Assembly: GCA_947177775.1 (NCBI GenBank)
Contig: CAMWVS010000015.1
Span: 1 to 55,765 of the forward strand
DNA from: an uncultured Prevotella sp.
Lineage (GTDB): Bacteria; Bacteroidota; Bacteroidia; Bacteroidales; Bacteroidaceae
Direction of reading: 5' to 3'
Length of the DNA stretch: 55,765 nucleotides
In this document: positions 45,285 through 55,712 of the stretch, piece after piece
Layout: each line of letters begins with the position of its first letter
Numbering within the stretch: position 1 is the stretch's first letter
Notes under the pieces: model-generated
Told to the model about the DNA's origin: nothing
Database searches by the model: none
The model's input: only the letters and a program-made list of their open reading frames with translations
Position numbers and translations under genes: made by a program

Positions 45285-45910
45285 TCATTCAGATATTTAT
45301 ATATTTCTTCTGTCCAGTCCGCTCCGTTGTCCGGCCGGAAAGTACGGATACCGAATCGCTCGGCCGCTTCAACATTGCGCTGGCCGTCATCAAGAAACAG
45401 CGTCTCCTGCGGAACGATATTTTCTGAATCAAGCACGTGACTGAAGAAGCGCTCGTCCGGTTTCATTACGCCACACTTATAACTCATATACACAGCATCA
45501 AAATAATGATCAAGCGAATGTCCCTCGCCGTCAAAGCCGTCGCTCATGGCCCAACCCATCATATATGGATTGGTGTTTGACAGCAATATGAGGCGATAGC
45601 CTTCGGACCGCAACCTGCGCAGAATATCGAGATTGCGCTTCGGTAAATCTCCCACATATCCCTTCCACGCATACATACAGTCATCGTATGTAACCTCACG
45701 GCCTATCATACGGCTGAGTTCTGAGCGAAACTGTTCCGCATTGATTTTGCCGACTTCAAGGTCTCCGAATATCCCCGACTGCCTGTAAGGATCAAGCCGC
45801 TGCTCAGCGTCGGTAACTCCTATTTCCATGAAATGCCTTACGGCCTGAGGTTGGTTAAGGGTTATTATGACACCACCGAAATCAAAAAGTATGTTTTTAA
45901 TCTTACCCAT
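45281..45910 (-). CDS. YihX-like HAD family phosphatase
   Basis: A 209-residue HAD superfamily phosphatase. Motif I is LFDFGGVIITL near residues 7-17, where the second aspartate of DxD is a glycine, as in YihX-type proteins. Motif II is LILLSNTN near 107, motif III has the lysine in CGVMKPDERFF near 140, and motif IV is TLFLDDGQRNVEAAERFG near 161. The substrate is unknown; related enzymes act on sugar phosphates. I chose the ATG at 45910; a TTG at 45928 overlaps the metH stop and is less likely. Confidence 0.9.
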   Translation of the reverse strand: MGKIKNILFDFGGVIITLNQPQAVRHFMEIGVTDAEQRLDPYRQSGIFGDLEVGKINAEQFRSELSRMIGREVTYDDCMYAWKGYVGDLPKRNLDILRRLRSEGYRLILLSNTNPYMMGWAMSDGFDGEGHSLDHYFDAVYMSYKCGVMKPDERFFSHVLDSENIVPQETLFLDDGQRNVEAAERFGIRTFRPDNGADWTEEIYKYLNE

Positions 45911-45924
45911 AGTCAATAGTTTGT

Positions 45925-48690
45925 TCAATTAAACAAATCCAGCTTGTTCTTTCTGGCCTCCACAAGTGACTGCAACTGCTCCTGCTCCTTATCATATTCT
46001 TTCCGCAGACTCGTGTATCTGTCCCCAAGTTCATGTTCAAGCTGGACGCCGTCCTTCTTGTCCAGCAACCGTGCGGCCATCAGAGCGTTCTGCGAAGCGT
46101 CTTTCATCCATACGACAGGCCCCCCGTAGACCGGCGCAACCTTCAGCGCCACATGAAGCTCGCTTGTCGTAGCACCGCCTATCATGATAGGAATATCCAG
46201 TCCGGCCCGTGCCATTTCATTGGCCACGTTCACCATTTCCTCCAGACTTGGCGTAATAAGACCGCTCAATCCGATGATATCGGCTTTCTCTTCTATGGCC
46301 TTGCGCACTATCTGCTCAGCTGGAACCATCACTCCGAGGTCGATAACGTCATAGTTGTTGCAGGCCATAACGACTCCGACGATATTCTTTCCTATATCGT
46401 GCACATCACCCTTCACCGTAGCCAGCAACACCTTTCCGGCCTTCACGCTACCTCCGGTCTTCTCCGACTCAATGTATGGCTGAAGTATTGCTACGGCATG
46501 CTTCATGGTGCGTGCAGTTTTGACCACCTGTGGCAGGAACATCTTACCACATCCGAACAACTCGCCGACCGTGTTCATGCCGGCCATAAGAGGCCCCTCT
46601 ATTATGTTTACTGCCGTCGGATAGACTTCAAGAGCCTCCTTTATGTCCTCCTCCAGCCAGTCGCCGATTCCCTTGACAAGTGCATGCACTAGACGTTCGT
46701 CCACAGAGCCGGAGCGCCACACCTCCGCATGTACACTTCCGGCCGTCTGCGCCTCACCGGCAGAAACAGTCCTGGCCACTTCTTCACGTTCCTTTATTTC
46801 ACCAGCAAGCCCGATGAGCCGCTCTGCAGCATCGGGACGGCGATTGAGCACTACGTCCTCTATCAGCTCCAACTCGTTCTGCGGGATGTCACTGTAGATG
46901 ACTTTGGTCGCCGGATTGACAATACCGAAATCCATTCCCTGCTGTATGGCGTGATAAAGAAACACGGCGTGCATGGCTTCACGTATATAATTATTTCCGC
47001 GGAATGAGAACGAGAGATTGCTCACGCCTCCGCTTACATGGGCGCCTGGCAGATTCTTGCGGATCCACCCCGTTGCCCGGATGAAGTCTACAGCATAGTT
47101 GTCATGCTCCTCCATACCGGTGGCGACGGCAAGGACATTGGGGTCAAAAATGATATCGAGCGGATTCATTCCCACTCTTTCTGTCAATATCCTGTAAGCC
47201 CGCGAGGCGATTTCTATTCGTCGTTCATAGCTTGTAGCCTGTCCCTGTTCGTCAAAACACATCACCACAACGGCTGCACCATAGCGCATCACGTCACGTG
47301 CATGTTCAACGAACACATCCTCGCCTTCTTTCAGTGATATGGAATTAACAATGCACTTGCCCTGCACGCATTTCAGTCCCGCCCTGATGACGTCCCATTT
47401 GGAGGAATCTATCATAACGGGGACTTTGGCGATGTCCGGTTCTGTGGCAATCATATTGAGAAACGTCCGCATCTCCGCTTCCGCGTCAAGCAGTCCGTCG
47501 TCCATATTAATGTCTATCACAAGGGCCCCGTCTGCCACCTGATGACGCGCAATGCTGATTGCATCGTCATATTTCTTTTCCTTTATCAGCCGCAGGAACT
47601 TGCGTGAGCCGGCCACATTGCACCGTTCGCCGACGTTAACAAACCGTATATCAGACGTGACATCAAGCAAGTCCAGCCCACTCAGCCACATCGTTTGCGG
47701 TTGCCGGGCGGGCTTGCGCGGAGTCCGTCCAGACACCAAAGGTATATATCTTTCTATAAATTTCTCCGTCGTACCGCAACATCCGCCGATGATATTTACC
47801 AAGCCCTCGTCCACGAACTCGGCAATCTGAGGCGCCATCGTCTCGGGAGTCTCGTCATAAAGCCCGAGGCTGTTTGGCAGTCCGGCGTTGGGATATGCAC
47901 TTATATAATAAGGTGCACGCGCGGCAAGTTGACGAAGATAAGATTTCATCTGACGTGCTCCGAACGAGCAGTTCAGTCCGACAGAGAATATCGGATAGGT
48001 GCTCATACTGGCCAGAAAAGCGTCAAGAGTCTGTCCGCTCAACGTCCGTCCTGCAAGATCGCTCACCGTTACGGACAACATGATGGGCAAGTCTACACCA
48101 TGCCTGCTCATGACCTCTATTGCAGCATCTACCGCGGCCTTTGAGTTCAAGGTGTCAAATATCGTCTCTATCAGCAGTGCGTCAACACCGCCTTCTATCA
48201 GGGCGTCCATCTGTTCGGCGTATGCGTCAAACAGTTCGTCGTACGTCAAGTCACGCGCAGCAGGATCGCTGACATCGGGGCTCATGGAACATGTCCTGTT
48301 TGTCGGCCCTACCGAACCGGCAACAAATCTCGGACGTTCTTCCGTGGAATAGACATCGGCCGCACGTCGGGCAATTCGTGCCCCTTCCAAAGCCATTTCC
48401 CGGCAGGCGTTCTCAAGGTGATAGTCAGCCTCCGATATCCGCTGGCTGCTGAATGTATTGGTTGTGATGATATCAGCCCCTGCCTCCAGATATTTTCTAT
48501 GTATATCCTCAATTACGTCCGGGCGTGTGATGTTCAGCACATCGTTGTTGCCTTTCATCATTCCCGCTGTATCACGAAAACGTTGTCCGCGGAAATCCTC
48601 TTCCGTAAGACCGTACTGCTGAATCATTGTACCCATAGCTCCGTCGAGCACAAGGATACGCTCCTTTACTATTTCATTAAGTCTGTTCAT
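45925..48690 (-). CDS. metH: Cobalamin-dependent methionine synthase, without reactivation domain
   Basis: MetH transfers a methyl group from methyltetrahydrofolate to homocysteine. The 921-residue protein has the homocysteine-binding barrel (residues 1 to about 320, starting VLDGAMGTMIQQ; zinc cysteines in NCSFG and GGCCGTT). The pterin-binding domain follows (about 345-620, VGERCNVAGSRKFLRLI). The helical cap and the B12 domain (about 650-890) follow; KGDVHDIGKNIVGVVMACNN near 760 supplies the cobalt-ligand histidine. The S-adenosylmethionine reactivation domain, about 330 residues in E. coli MetH, is absent. It would need a separate reactivation protein elsewhere. The stop overlaps a possible start of the HAD gene. 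Confidence 0.95.
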   Translation of the reverse strand: MNRLNEIVKERILVLDGAMGTMIQQYGLTEEDFRGQRFRDTAGMMKGNNDVLNITRPDVIEDIHRKYLEAGADIITTNTFSSQRISEADYHLENACREMALEGARIARRAADVYSTEERPRFVAGSVGPTNRTCSMSPDVSDPAARDLTYDELFDAYAEQMDALIEGGVDALLIETIFDTLNSKAAVDAAIEVMSRHGVDLPIMLSVTVSDLAGRTLSGQTLDAFLASMSTYPIFSVGLNCSFGARQMKSYLRQLAARAPYYISAYPNAGLPNSLGLYDETPETMAPQIAEFVDEGLVNIIGGCCGTTEKFIERYIPLVSGRTPRKPARQPQTMWLSGLDLLDVTSDIRFVNVGERCNVAGSRKFLRLIKEKKYDDAISIARHQVADGALVIDINMDDGLLDAEAEMRTFLNMIATEPDIAKVPVMIDSSKWDVIRAGLKCVQGKCIVNSISLKEGEDVFVEHARDVMRYGAAVVVMCFDEQGQATSYERRIEIASRAYRILTERVGMNPLDIIFDPNVLAVATGMEEHDNYAVDFIRATGWIRKNLPGAHVSGGVSNLSFSFRGNNYIREAMHAVFLYHAIQQGMDFGIVNPATKVIYSDIPQNELELIEDVVLNRRPDAAERLIGLAGEIKEREEVARTVSAGEAQTAGSVHAEVWRSGSVDERLVHALVKGIGDWLEEDIKEALEVYPTAVNIIEGPLMAGMNTVGELFGCGKMFLPQVVKTARTMKHAVAILQPYIESEKTGGSVKAGKVLLATVKGDVHDIGKNIVGVVMACNNYDVIDLGVMVPAEQIVRKAIEEKADIIGLSGLITPSLEEMVNVANEMARAGLDIPIMIGGATTSELHVALKVAPVYGGPVVWMKDASQNALMAARLLDKKDGVQLEHELGDRYTSLRKEYDKEQEQLQSLVEARKNKLDLFN

Positions 48691-48700
48691 CCGAAATCTT

Positions 48701-49180
48701 CTAATAGTGCTTTATCGCACGGTCCATCTCGCGGCGATCCTCCTTCTCTTTCAACGTCTGACGCTTGTCAAAATCCTTCTTTCCCTTACACAAGGCGATG
48801 TCCATTTTGGCTCTTCCATTCTGGTCTATGAATACCAGCAGCGGCACTATCGTATATCCCGTCTGCTTAGTAGCGCTCTGCAACTTCTGAATCTCCTTGC
48901 GGTTGAGTAGCAACTTGCGGTCGCGCTTCATCTCATGATTGTTGTATGAGCCGTAGAAATAGGGGCTGATATTCATGCCCTTGACCCATATTTCACCGTT
49001 GTGTATGAAACAGAAAGTGTCCGTCAGACTGGCTTTTCCGAGTCTGATGGATTTTATTTCGGTGCCTGTAAGCACGATGCCCGCCGTATATGTATCTATG
49101 AAGAAATATTCAAATGAAGCTTTCTTGTTTCTTATGTTTACAGGGCTTTTCTTGCGTATCAGTTCTTCTTCCTTATTCAT
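48701..49180 (-). CDS. smpB: SsrA-binding protein SmpB
   Basis: SmpB partners tmRNA in ribosome rescue. The 159-residue protein has the OB core with [20 protein letters not shown] near 17, [20 protein letters not shown] near 37, [20 protein letters not shown] near 70, and the flexible basic tail [20 protein letters not shown] near 131-150. No tmRNA gene is visible in the window. The start overlaps the upstream gene's stop by 4 bp, and metH follows 10 bp later. Confidence 0.97.
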   Translation of the reverse strand: MNKEEELIRKKSPVNIRNKKASFEYFFIDTYTAGIVLTGTEIKSIRLGKASLTDTFCFIHNGEIWVKGMNISPYFYGSYNNHEMKRDRKLLLNRKEIQKLQSATKQTGYTIVPLLVFIDQNGRAKMDIALCKGKKDFDKRQTLKEKEDRREMDRAIKHY

Positions 49181-49683
49181 TTTTCTATCTTTGCGAATCT
49201 ATCAATATGTTCGTCGACGTAACATGCCACTTGTGCGGTATATTCCTCTTCGTTCTCAACGAACTGGTCGTCCATGTCATCAAACTCCGAGAACCGTTCA
49301 AACAATTCCATGAATTCGTCGTCAGAGCAGTCCTTTTCTATCTCCTGACGATATTTGTTATACAGCGTATGCGCTTCATATATCATTTTTGACAGTTCCC
49401 GCATGCCCCACAGTTTCAGAGCCTTAGCAAACGGATTCAAGAAAATGAAACCTCCGTATCCGTTGTGTATCAGTTGAACGAATCCCCCGTCCATGACCTC
49501 CTCGTGGAGGATACTGTATGCCAATAGCGTCACTTGATCCGAATTCAGTTCTGCCATGGCCTCTGCCGTCAATTCACCGCCGACTGCTGCATATATACTG
49601 TCAATAAATACTTTCAGAAAAGCATCCATTCCTTCGTCTGCCGCCTTACGCAGGTCGGCATCTTTCACAATTACCTCTTTCAT
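49177..49683 (-). CDS. DMP19/DUF4375 family protein
   Basis: A 168-residue acidic protein matching DUF4375, the family of the Neisseria DNA-mimic protein DMP19. It has [20 protein letters not shown] near residues 44-63 and [18 protein letters not shown] near 64-81. [20 protein letters not shown] and an acidic stretch ([20 protein letters not shown]) follow. The acidic surface could mimic DNA, but that function is shown only for some family members. The chosen start at 49683 follows from the family's usual beginning; the longer frame adds 21 unlikely residues. It leads an operon with smpB, metH and two other genes. Confidence 0.75.
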   Translation of the reverse strand: MKEVIVKDADLRKAADEGMDAFLKVFIDSIYAAVGGELTAEAMAELNSDQVTLLAYSILHEEVMDGGFVQLIHNGYGGFIFLNPFAKALKLWGMRELSKMIYEAHTLYNKYRQEIEKDCSDDEFMELFERFSEFDDMDDQFVENEEEYTAQVACYVDEHIDRFAKIEK

Positions 49684-49771
49684 CGGATTTCCTTGATGTT
49701 TATTTATAAAAACCGACTGACACCTGTCAAGCATGTCTTTCCGCACAAGACCGGCCTCCGGTTATTTCCTG

Positions 49772-49779
49772 CAAATTTA
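49772..49779 (-). promoter_or_regulatory. -7 promoter box of the DUF4375-smpB-metH unit
   Basis: The minus strand reads TAAATTTG, matching TAnnTTTG, 88 bp upstream of the chosen ATG at 49683. No clear -33 element. Confidence 0.4.
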
Positions 49780-50072
49780 GATAAAATATTCCGATTATAC
49801 GCCTGATATACTGAAAAACAAGACCATTTCACATTAATTTTGCAAACCGGATAGATTTCTCGCGACCCCTCGTATTTTTATCACCAACAAATGGCTACGC
49901 ATAAAGAATGTTGATGACAACTACACGGATTGTCACCGACCGGGAAATTAAGAACGTCATTCAGATTATGTAAGGCACAAACAATCAAAGCCACAATTCT
50001 CCAGCAATACAATTACACATTAATATATAAAGAAGGGGCTCGACCATAATGGAATATTTATCGGATTTTTAT

Positions 50073-50103
50073 TTTGTCAGTTTAAAAATATTCACTACCT
50101 TTG
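50073..50103 (+). promoter_or_regulatory. Promoter of rho
   Basis: TTTG (50073-50076) and TACCTTTG (50096-50103) with a 19-bp spacer, followed by CATCG as at rpoD. The predicted leader to the ATG at 50195 is about 85 nt. Confidence 0.75.
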
Positions 50104-50194
50104 CATCGTCTTTGAAACAGCGTTTCCATTCGCGAAACGTTTCTATCTCAAATAAAAATCCAAAGCAAGAATTTAAGTATACTCCAATAATAGT

Positions 50195-52165
<1,971 letters not shown>

Positions 52166-52198
52166 TGTTCAGTGGAAAACACTAAAATGATATTCAAT

Positions 52199-52251
52199 AA
52201 CCACACGATAACTGCCGGACATACCGAAAGTTATGGTGTGGTTTATTTTTT
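52199..52251 (+). terminator. Rho-independent terminator of rho
   Basis: Arms 52199-52213 and 52229-52243 pair over 15 bp with one mismatch; the T-rich run TATTTTTT follows and ends at the ATG of the next gene (52252). Confidence 0.85.
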
Positions 52252-53850
52252 ATGGCAGACTATATTCTGATAAAGAAAAAAATATTGAAGCGATGGACTG
52301 CGGCTATCGTTTTTATCATTATGGCTGTGGTGTTGTGGAAGTCTGTAAACCAATGCTTCCGCCATATACCACACACTATTGTCTCGTGTTCATATAACGT
52401 CATGATGGCTGACGGAAAAGCTTTATTTTATTTTAGAAGCATCGGTAGCGACTCTATATTGAATGGAATTGCATATCACCGCGATTCAGTGAAATACGGT
52501 ACAGCGCCTGATTATACAACAGCCGACCTTCACGCTCTTGTGGGACGCAATCTTGAAGCAATCACCATCCATTTGGAAAAATTAGATTCTATTGCCGACG
52601 AAATACGCTATTATCTTGAAGTCCACAATGTCCAGGATGAAGGATATGACATGGTTGTCGGCTATCAGAATAACATCAACAGACGCATTGCGGAGGCTGG
52701 AAGAAAAAAAGAGGCACTGAAGAGTGCGTCAGAGAGTCGTCATCTTGAGGTACGGCATATCCGTGTGTACTCCATAGCCGACAGTACGGCAATTCCCCGG
52801 ATATTCATGGAATGTGAGGGCGGGATATGGAAAGATGGCATTTGGCTGAGACGGTCGAAAAATGGGATTGGAGTAGCATTTGACCATAGCGGTCGCCCTG
52901 TGAGCGGAACATGGAATGCTGACACATTGATATACGGTATGCGTATTGGCACGGACGGAACATACAGTGGTCAGTTCAACAGGGATATTTATGCTAATGG
53001 ACATGGAAGCTGTACATATAGTGACGGAAGTTTCTACGAAGGTCACTGGAAAAACGATCTGCGTAACGGTTTCGGATTTGCGGTCAGTCCCGGCAGTATC
53101 AGAGCCGGAGAGTGGGAATCCGGAGTTTATAAAGGTGAGCGGATGAATTATACATCTGAACGTATCTACGGTATCGACATATCACGCTATCAGCATGGGA
53201 AAGGACGCAAATACTACCCTATCTATTGGGACAGACTGAGAATAACACAGCTTGGAAATATCAGTAAGAAGCAGGTTAGCGGCGACGTAGACTATCCAGT
53301 ATCGTTTGTGTACATCAAATCAACGGAAGGTATTTCTATAAGAAACAGATATTATGCCGCAGACTACAGACAAGCACGCAGACACGGAATATATTGCGGA
53401 GCCTATCATTTCTTTTCCACTAAGTCGGATGCAGCGGCGCAAGCACGCTATTTTCTCAAGCATTCCTTTTTCCGAAAAGGCGATTTCCCACCTGTACTCG
53501 ATGTCGAGCCAAGCCATGCCCAAATTGAAAAAATGGGCGGTGAACAGGCTTTATTCAGAGCCATCAGGACATGGATGGGTATTGTCGGCAGACAGACAGG
53601 AGTGCGCCCCATACTTTACGTCAGTCAGAATTTCGTGAACAAATATCTGTGTAATGCCCCAGATATAAAACGGGATTATGAAATATGGATAGCGAGATAT
53701 GGGGAATATCGTCCTGATGTGCGCCTTATTTATTGGCAATTGAGTCCAGATGGACGAGTGAATGGCATCCATGGAGATGTTGATATCAATGTTTTCAACG
53801 GCTATCATGACAAGTTTGAACAATTTTTGAAAACGGAAAGGATTAAATAA
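52252..53850 (+). CDS. Membrane-anchored MORN-repeat / GH25 lysozyme
   Basis: A 532-residue protein with an N-terminal membrane helix (residues about 15-30, TAAIVFIIMAVVLW). Residues 100-160 are polar and helical. MORN-like repeats follow at about 238-286 (YEGHWKNDLRNGFGFAV and YSGQFNRDIYANGHGSCTY are two of them). The GH25 muramidase domain starts near 304 with YGIDISRYQHGKG, contains FVYIKSTEGISIRNRYY near 350 and AYHFFSTKSDAAAQARYF near 385, and the catalytic DxE in PVLDVEPSHAQ near 418. It would cleave peptidoglycan from the periplasmic side. The MORN-GH25 combination is unusual. The gene begins right after the rho terminator. Confidence 0.86.
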   Translation: MADYILIKKKILKRWTAAIVFIIMAVVLWKSVNQCFRHIPHTIVSCSYNVMMADGKALFYFRSIGSDSILNGIAYHRDSVKYGTAPDYTTADLHALVGRNLEAITIHLEKLDSIADEIRYYLEVHNVQDEGYDMVVGYQNNINRRIAEAGRKKEALKSASESRHLEVRHIRVYSIADSTAIPRIFMECEGGIWKDGIWLRRSKNGIGVAFDHSGRPVSGTWNADTLIYGMRIGTDGTYSGQFNRDIYANGHGSCTYSDGSFYEGHWKNDLRNGFGFAVSPGSIRAGEWESGVYKGERMNYTSERIYGIDISRYQHGKGRKYYPIYWDRLRITQLGNISKKQVSGDVDYPVSFVYIKSTEGISIRNRYYAADYRQARRHGIYCGAYHFFSTKSDAAAQARYFLKHSFFRKGDFPPVLDVEPSHAQIEKMGGEQALFRAIRTWMGIVGRQTGVRPILYVSQNFVNKYLCNAPDIKRDYEIWIARYGEYRPDVRLIYWQLSPDGRVNGIHGDVDINVFNGYHDKFEQFLKTERIK

Positions 53851-53852
53851 AT

Positions 53853-54236
53853 ATGACCGTCATTAAAGAACATGCCCATAGGGTCATCATTGCTTTGGGA
53901 ACCAACATTGATCATGACATGAATATGGATAAAGCCATGCGGCTGTTGTGTGATGTGATAGGCAACGTCAGATACAGTCGTCGGATGTGGACCGAACCAA
54001 TTGGCATGGCTTCTGGCATGTTTCTCAATATGATGGTTTCAGGACTTTGCAAGCTCTCTCTGCAAGAACTCAAACTGAAAATAAAAAGTATTGAGGCTAA
54101 ATGCGGGAGAACGGCTGAGGAAGGGAAAAATGGTACAGTACGTATGGATATAGACATTCTGAAGTATGACGAAAGAATGGAGCATGTTGATGACTGGAAC
54201 AGGGAATATATAAAAGAATTAATTAAGGATTTATGA
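53853..54236 (+). CDS. HPPK-like protein (short FolK)
   Basis: A 127-residue protein of the FolK family, which transfers pyrophosphate from ATP to hydroxymethyldihydropterin. It starts with RVIIALGTNIDHDMNMDKAM, where FolK has ALGSN, and has TEPIGMASGMFLNMMVSG near 46 and IEAKCGRTAEEGKNGTVRMD ending in DIDIL near 106 (the R..DIDIL signature). The usual length is about 160 residues, so the last part is missing. It starts 2 bp after the GH25 stop and overlaps the M64 gene by 4 bp. Activity is uncertain because the C-terminal segment is short. Confidence 0.72.
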   Translation: MTVIKEHAHRVIIALGTNIDHDMNMDKAMRLLCDVIGNVRYSRRMWTEPIGMASGMFLNMMVSGLCKLSLQELKLKIKSIEAKCGRTAEEGKNGTVRMDIDILKYDERMEHVDDWNREYIKELIKDL

Positions 54237-55471
54237 AAGATTTACATTTCAAGTTATTGATTGTCATCCTGTTATTATGCAATATGGCACATGCACAGAA
54301 GTTTGACGACTATTTCACGGACAATACTCTTCGGTTGGACTACATTTTTGCCGGAGATGCCGGACATCAAGCCATATATGTGGACTGCATAAACAAACAG
54401 CCAAAATGGTTTGGTCGCAAACATAGGCTTGGTGAACTGCCATTGAAGGGTAATGGCCAGATAACAGTGAAAGACAAAAGTAGTGGAATTGTGATATATC
54501 GTCACTCTTTCTCTACCCTATTTCAGGAATGGCTGACGACCGACGAGGCAAAACGGGTTCCAAAATCATTTGAAAACATATTTTCAGTGCCCTACCCCAA
54601 GAAAAGTGTAAGTATAACCGTTGATTTGATAGACTATCATGACAGCATAATAGCGTCACTGACTCACGATGTCAATCCTGACGATATTCTTATAAGGCAT
54701 ATCGGTGAACAAAATGTGATGCCATATAGAACTCTGCAACAGGCTGCCGACACAACACGCTGTATACACATAGCATATATAGCGGAAGGATATACAGAAA
54801 AGGAAATGGATCTGTTCATTAAGGATTCCAATGAGGCTACGGAGGCTCTGTTCTCCCATGAGCCCTTCAAAGAAATGCGCGACCGATTCAATATCATCGC
54901 TGTCATGACACCATCAAAGGAAAGCGGAGCAAGCGAACCTGGAAATGGAATATGGCGGAATACTGTTCTAAGCTCCCACTTTGACACTTTCTATTCAGAC
55001 CGTTATCTGACCACGCTGCATCTTAAAGAGATGCACAATCTTTTGGCTGGTACACCATACGAACATATAATAGTACTTGTAAATACAGATAAATATGGGG
55101 GAGGCGGAATCTACAATTCATATAACTTGTCATATACAAGGGGAAATAGCTTCCGGCCGGTTGTTGTTCACGAGTTCGGTCATAGTTTTGGCGGACTCGG
55201 TGACGAATATGATTACGGCAATGACGACCCGATGTATTTTGCCGATACAGAGCCATGGGAGCCGAATCTCACGACAAGGCATGACTTCAAGAACAAGTGG
55301 GAGAATCTAATCGCAGAAGGGAAAGCCGGGATGGTTGAAGGTGGAGGATATCAGAGCAAAGGAGTTTTCAGGGGTGCGGAAAACTGTAGAATGAGAACAA
55401 ACGACGTCCCTGAATTTTGTCCGGTTTGCAGACAGGCCCTGACAAAGCTGATAAAGTTCTACACGGAATAG
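54233..55471 (+). CDS. M64 family metallopeptidase
   Basis: A 412-residue secreted peptidase of the IgA-peptidase M64 family. The signal peptide covers about residues 6-21 (FKLLIVILLLCNMAHA). An N-terminal M64-type beta domain extends to about 155. The catalytic domain has IHIAYIAEGYTEKEMDLF near 178 and the zinc motif VVHEFGHSFGGLGDEY near 311-326 (HExxH plus the later DEY). A late CRMRTNDVPEFCPVCRQAL near 386 is a cysteine-rich end common in the family. The gene is coupled to the FolK-like gene by a 4-bp overlap. Its natural substrate is unknown. Confidence 0.9.
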   Translation: MKDLHFKLLIVILLLCNMAHAQKFDDYFTDNTLRLDYIFAGDAGHQAIYVDCINKQPKWFGRKHRLGELPLKGNGQITVKDKSSGIVIYRHSFSTLFQEWLTTDEAKRVPKSFENIFSVPYPKKSVSITVDLIDYHDSIIASLTHDVNPDDILIRHIGEQNVMPYRTLQQAADTTRCIHIAYIAEGYTEKEMDLFIKDSNEATEALFSHEPFKEMRDRFNIIAVMTPSKESGASEPGNGIWRNTVLSSHFDTFYSDRYLTTLHLKEMHNLLAGTPYEHIIVLVNTDKYGGGGIYNSYNLSYTRGNSFRPVVVHEFGHSFGGLGDEYDYGNDDPMYFADTEPWEPNLTTRHDFKNKWENLIAEGKAGMVEGGGYQSKGVFRGAENCRMRTNDVPEFCPVCRQALTKLIKFYTE

Positions 55472-55540
55472 ATATAAGATAACGTCTGATAGTATCACAG
55501 ATGAAAGAGGAGCGATACAATAATGGGAATATGATTGAGG

Positions 55541-55572
55541 AACAGTGACTGAAAGATAAAAACAGCACTGTT
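55541..55572. terminator. Hairpin downstream of the M64 peptidase gene
   Basis: AACAGTG (55541-55547) pairs with CACTGTT (55566-55572); outer bases TGGGA (55524-55528) and TCCCA (55575-55579) can extend it. It lies between the M64 gene and a possible minus-strand frame. Confidence 0.45.
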
Positions 55573-55580
55573 TCTCCCAT

Positions 55581-55712
55581 TCATTTCTCCGGTTCTCCAA
55601 CCATAAGACCTGACATGAAACGGTCAAGAACTTCAACTCCCTTAATTGTACAAATGCCGCGCAACGAAACGAATACGATATTTTTAAATACATCCTCCAT
55701 TGAATAACACAT
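55581..55712 (-). CDS. Possible small protein or end of an unseen gene
   Basis: A 43-codon minus-strand frame, starting MCYSMEDVFKNIVF and ending RFMSGLMVGEPEK, with a stop just upstream in frame. An overlapping frame reads MDISYPELRYVLF. Both look moderately protein-like, but no homologue is recognised and the window ends 53 bp upstream. Low confidence. Confidence 0.2.
   Translation of the reverse strand: MCYSMEDVFKNIVFVSLRGICTIKGVEVLDRFMSGLMVGEPEK

Larger units (their letters stand above)
49684..50194. other. Divergent intergenic region DUF4375-rho
   Basis: About 510 bp holding a probable minus-strand -7 box (TAAATTTG read on the minus strand at 49772-49779), a plus-strand -7-like TAATTTTG at 49835-49842 and the rho promoter at 50073-50103. 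No convincing gene lies here; two tiny frames at 49891-49914 and 49908-49973 are discussed in the findings. Confidence 0.5.
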
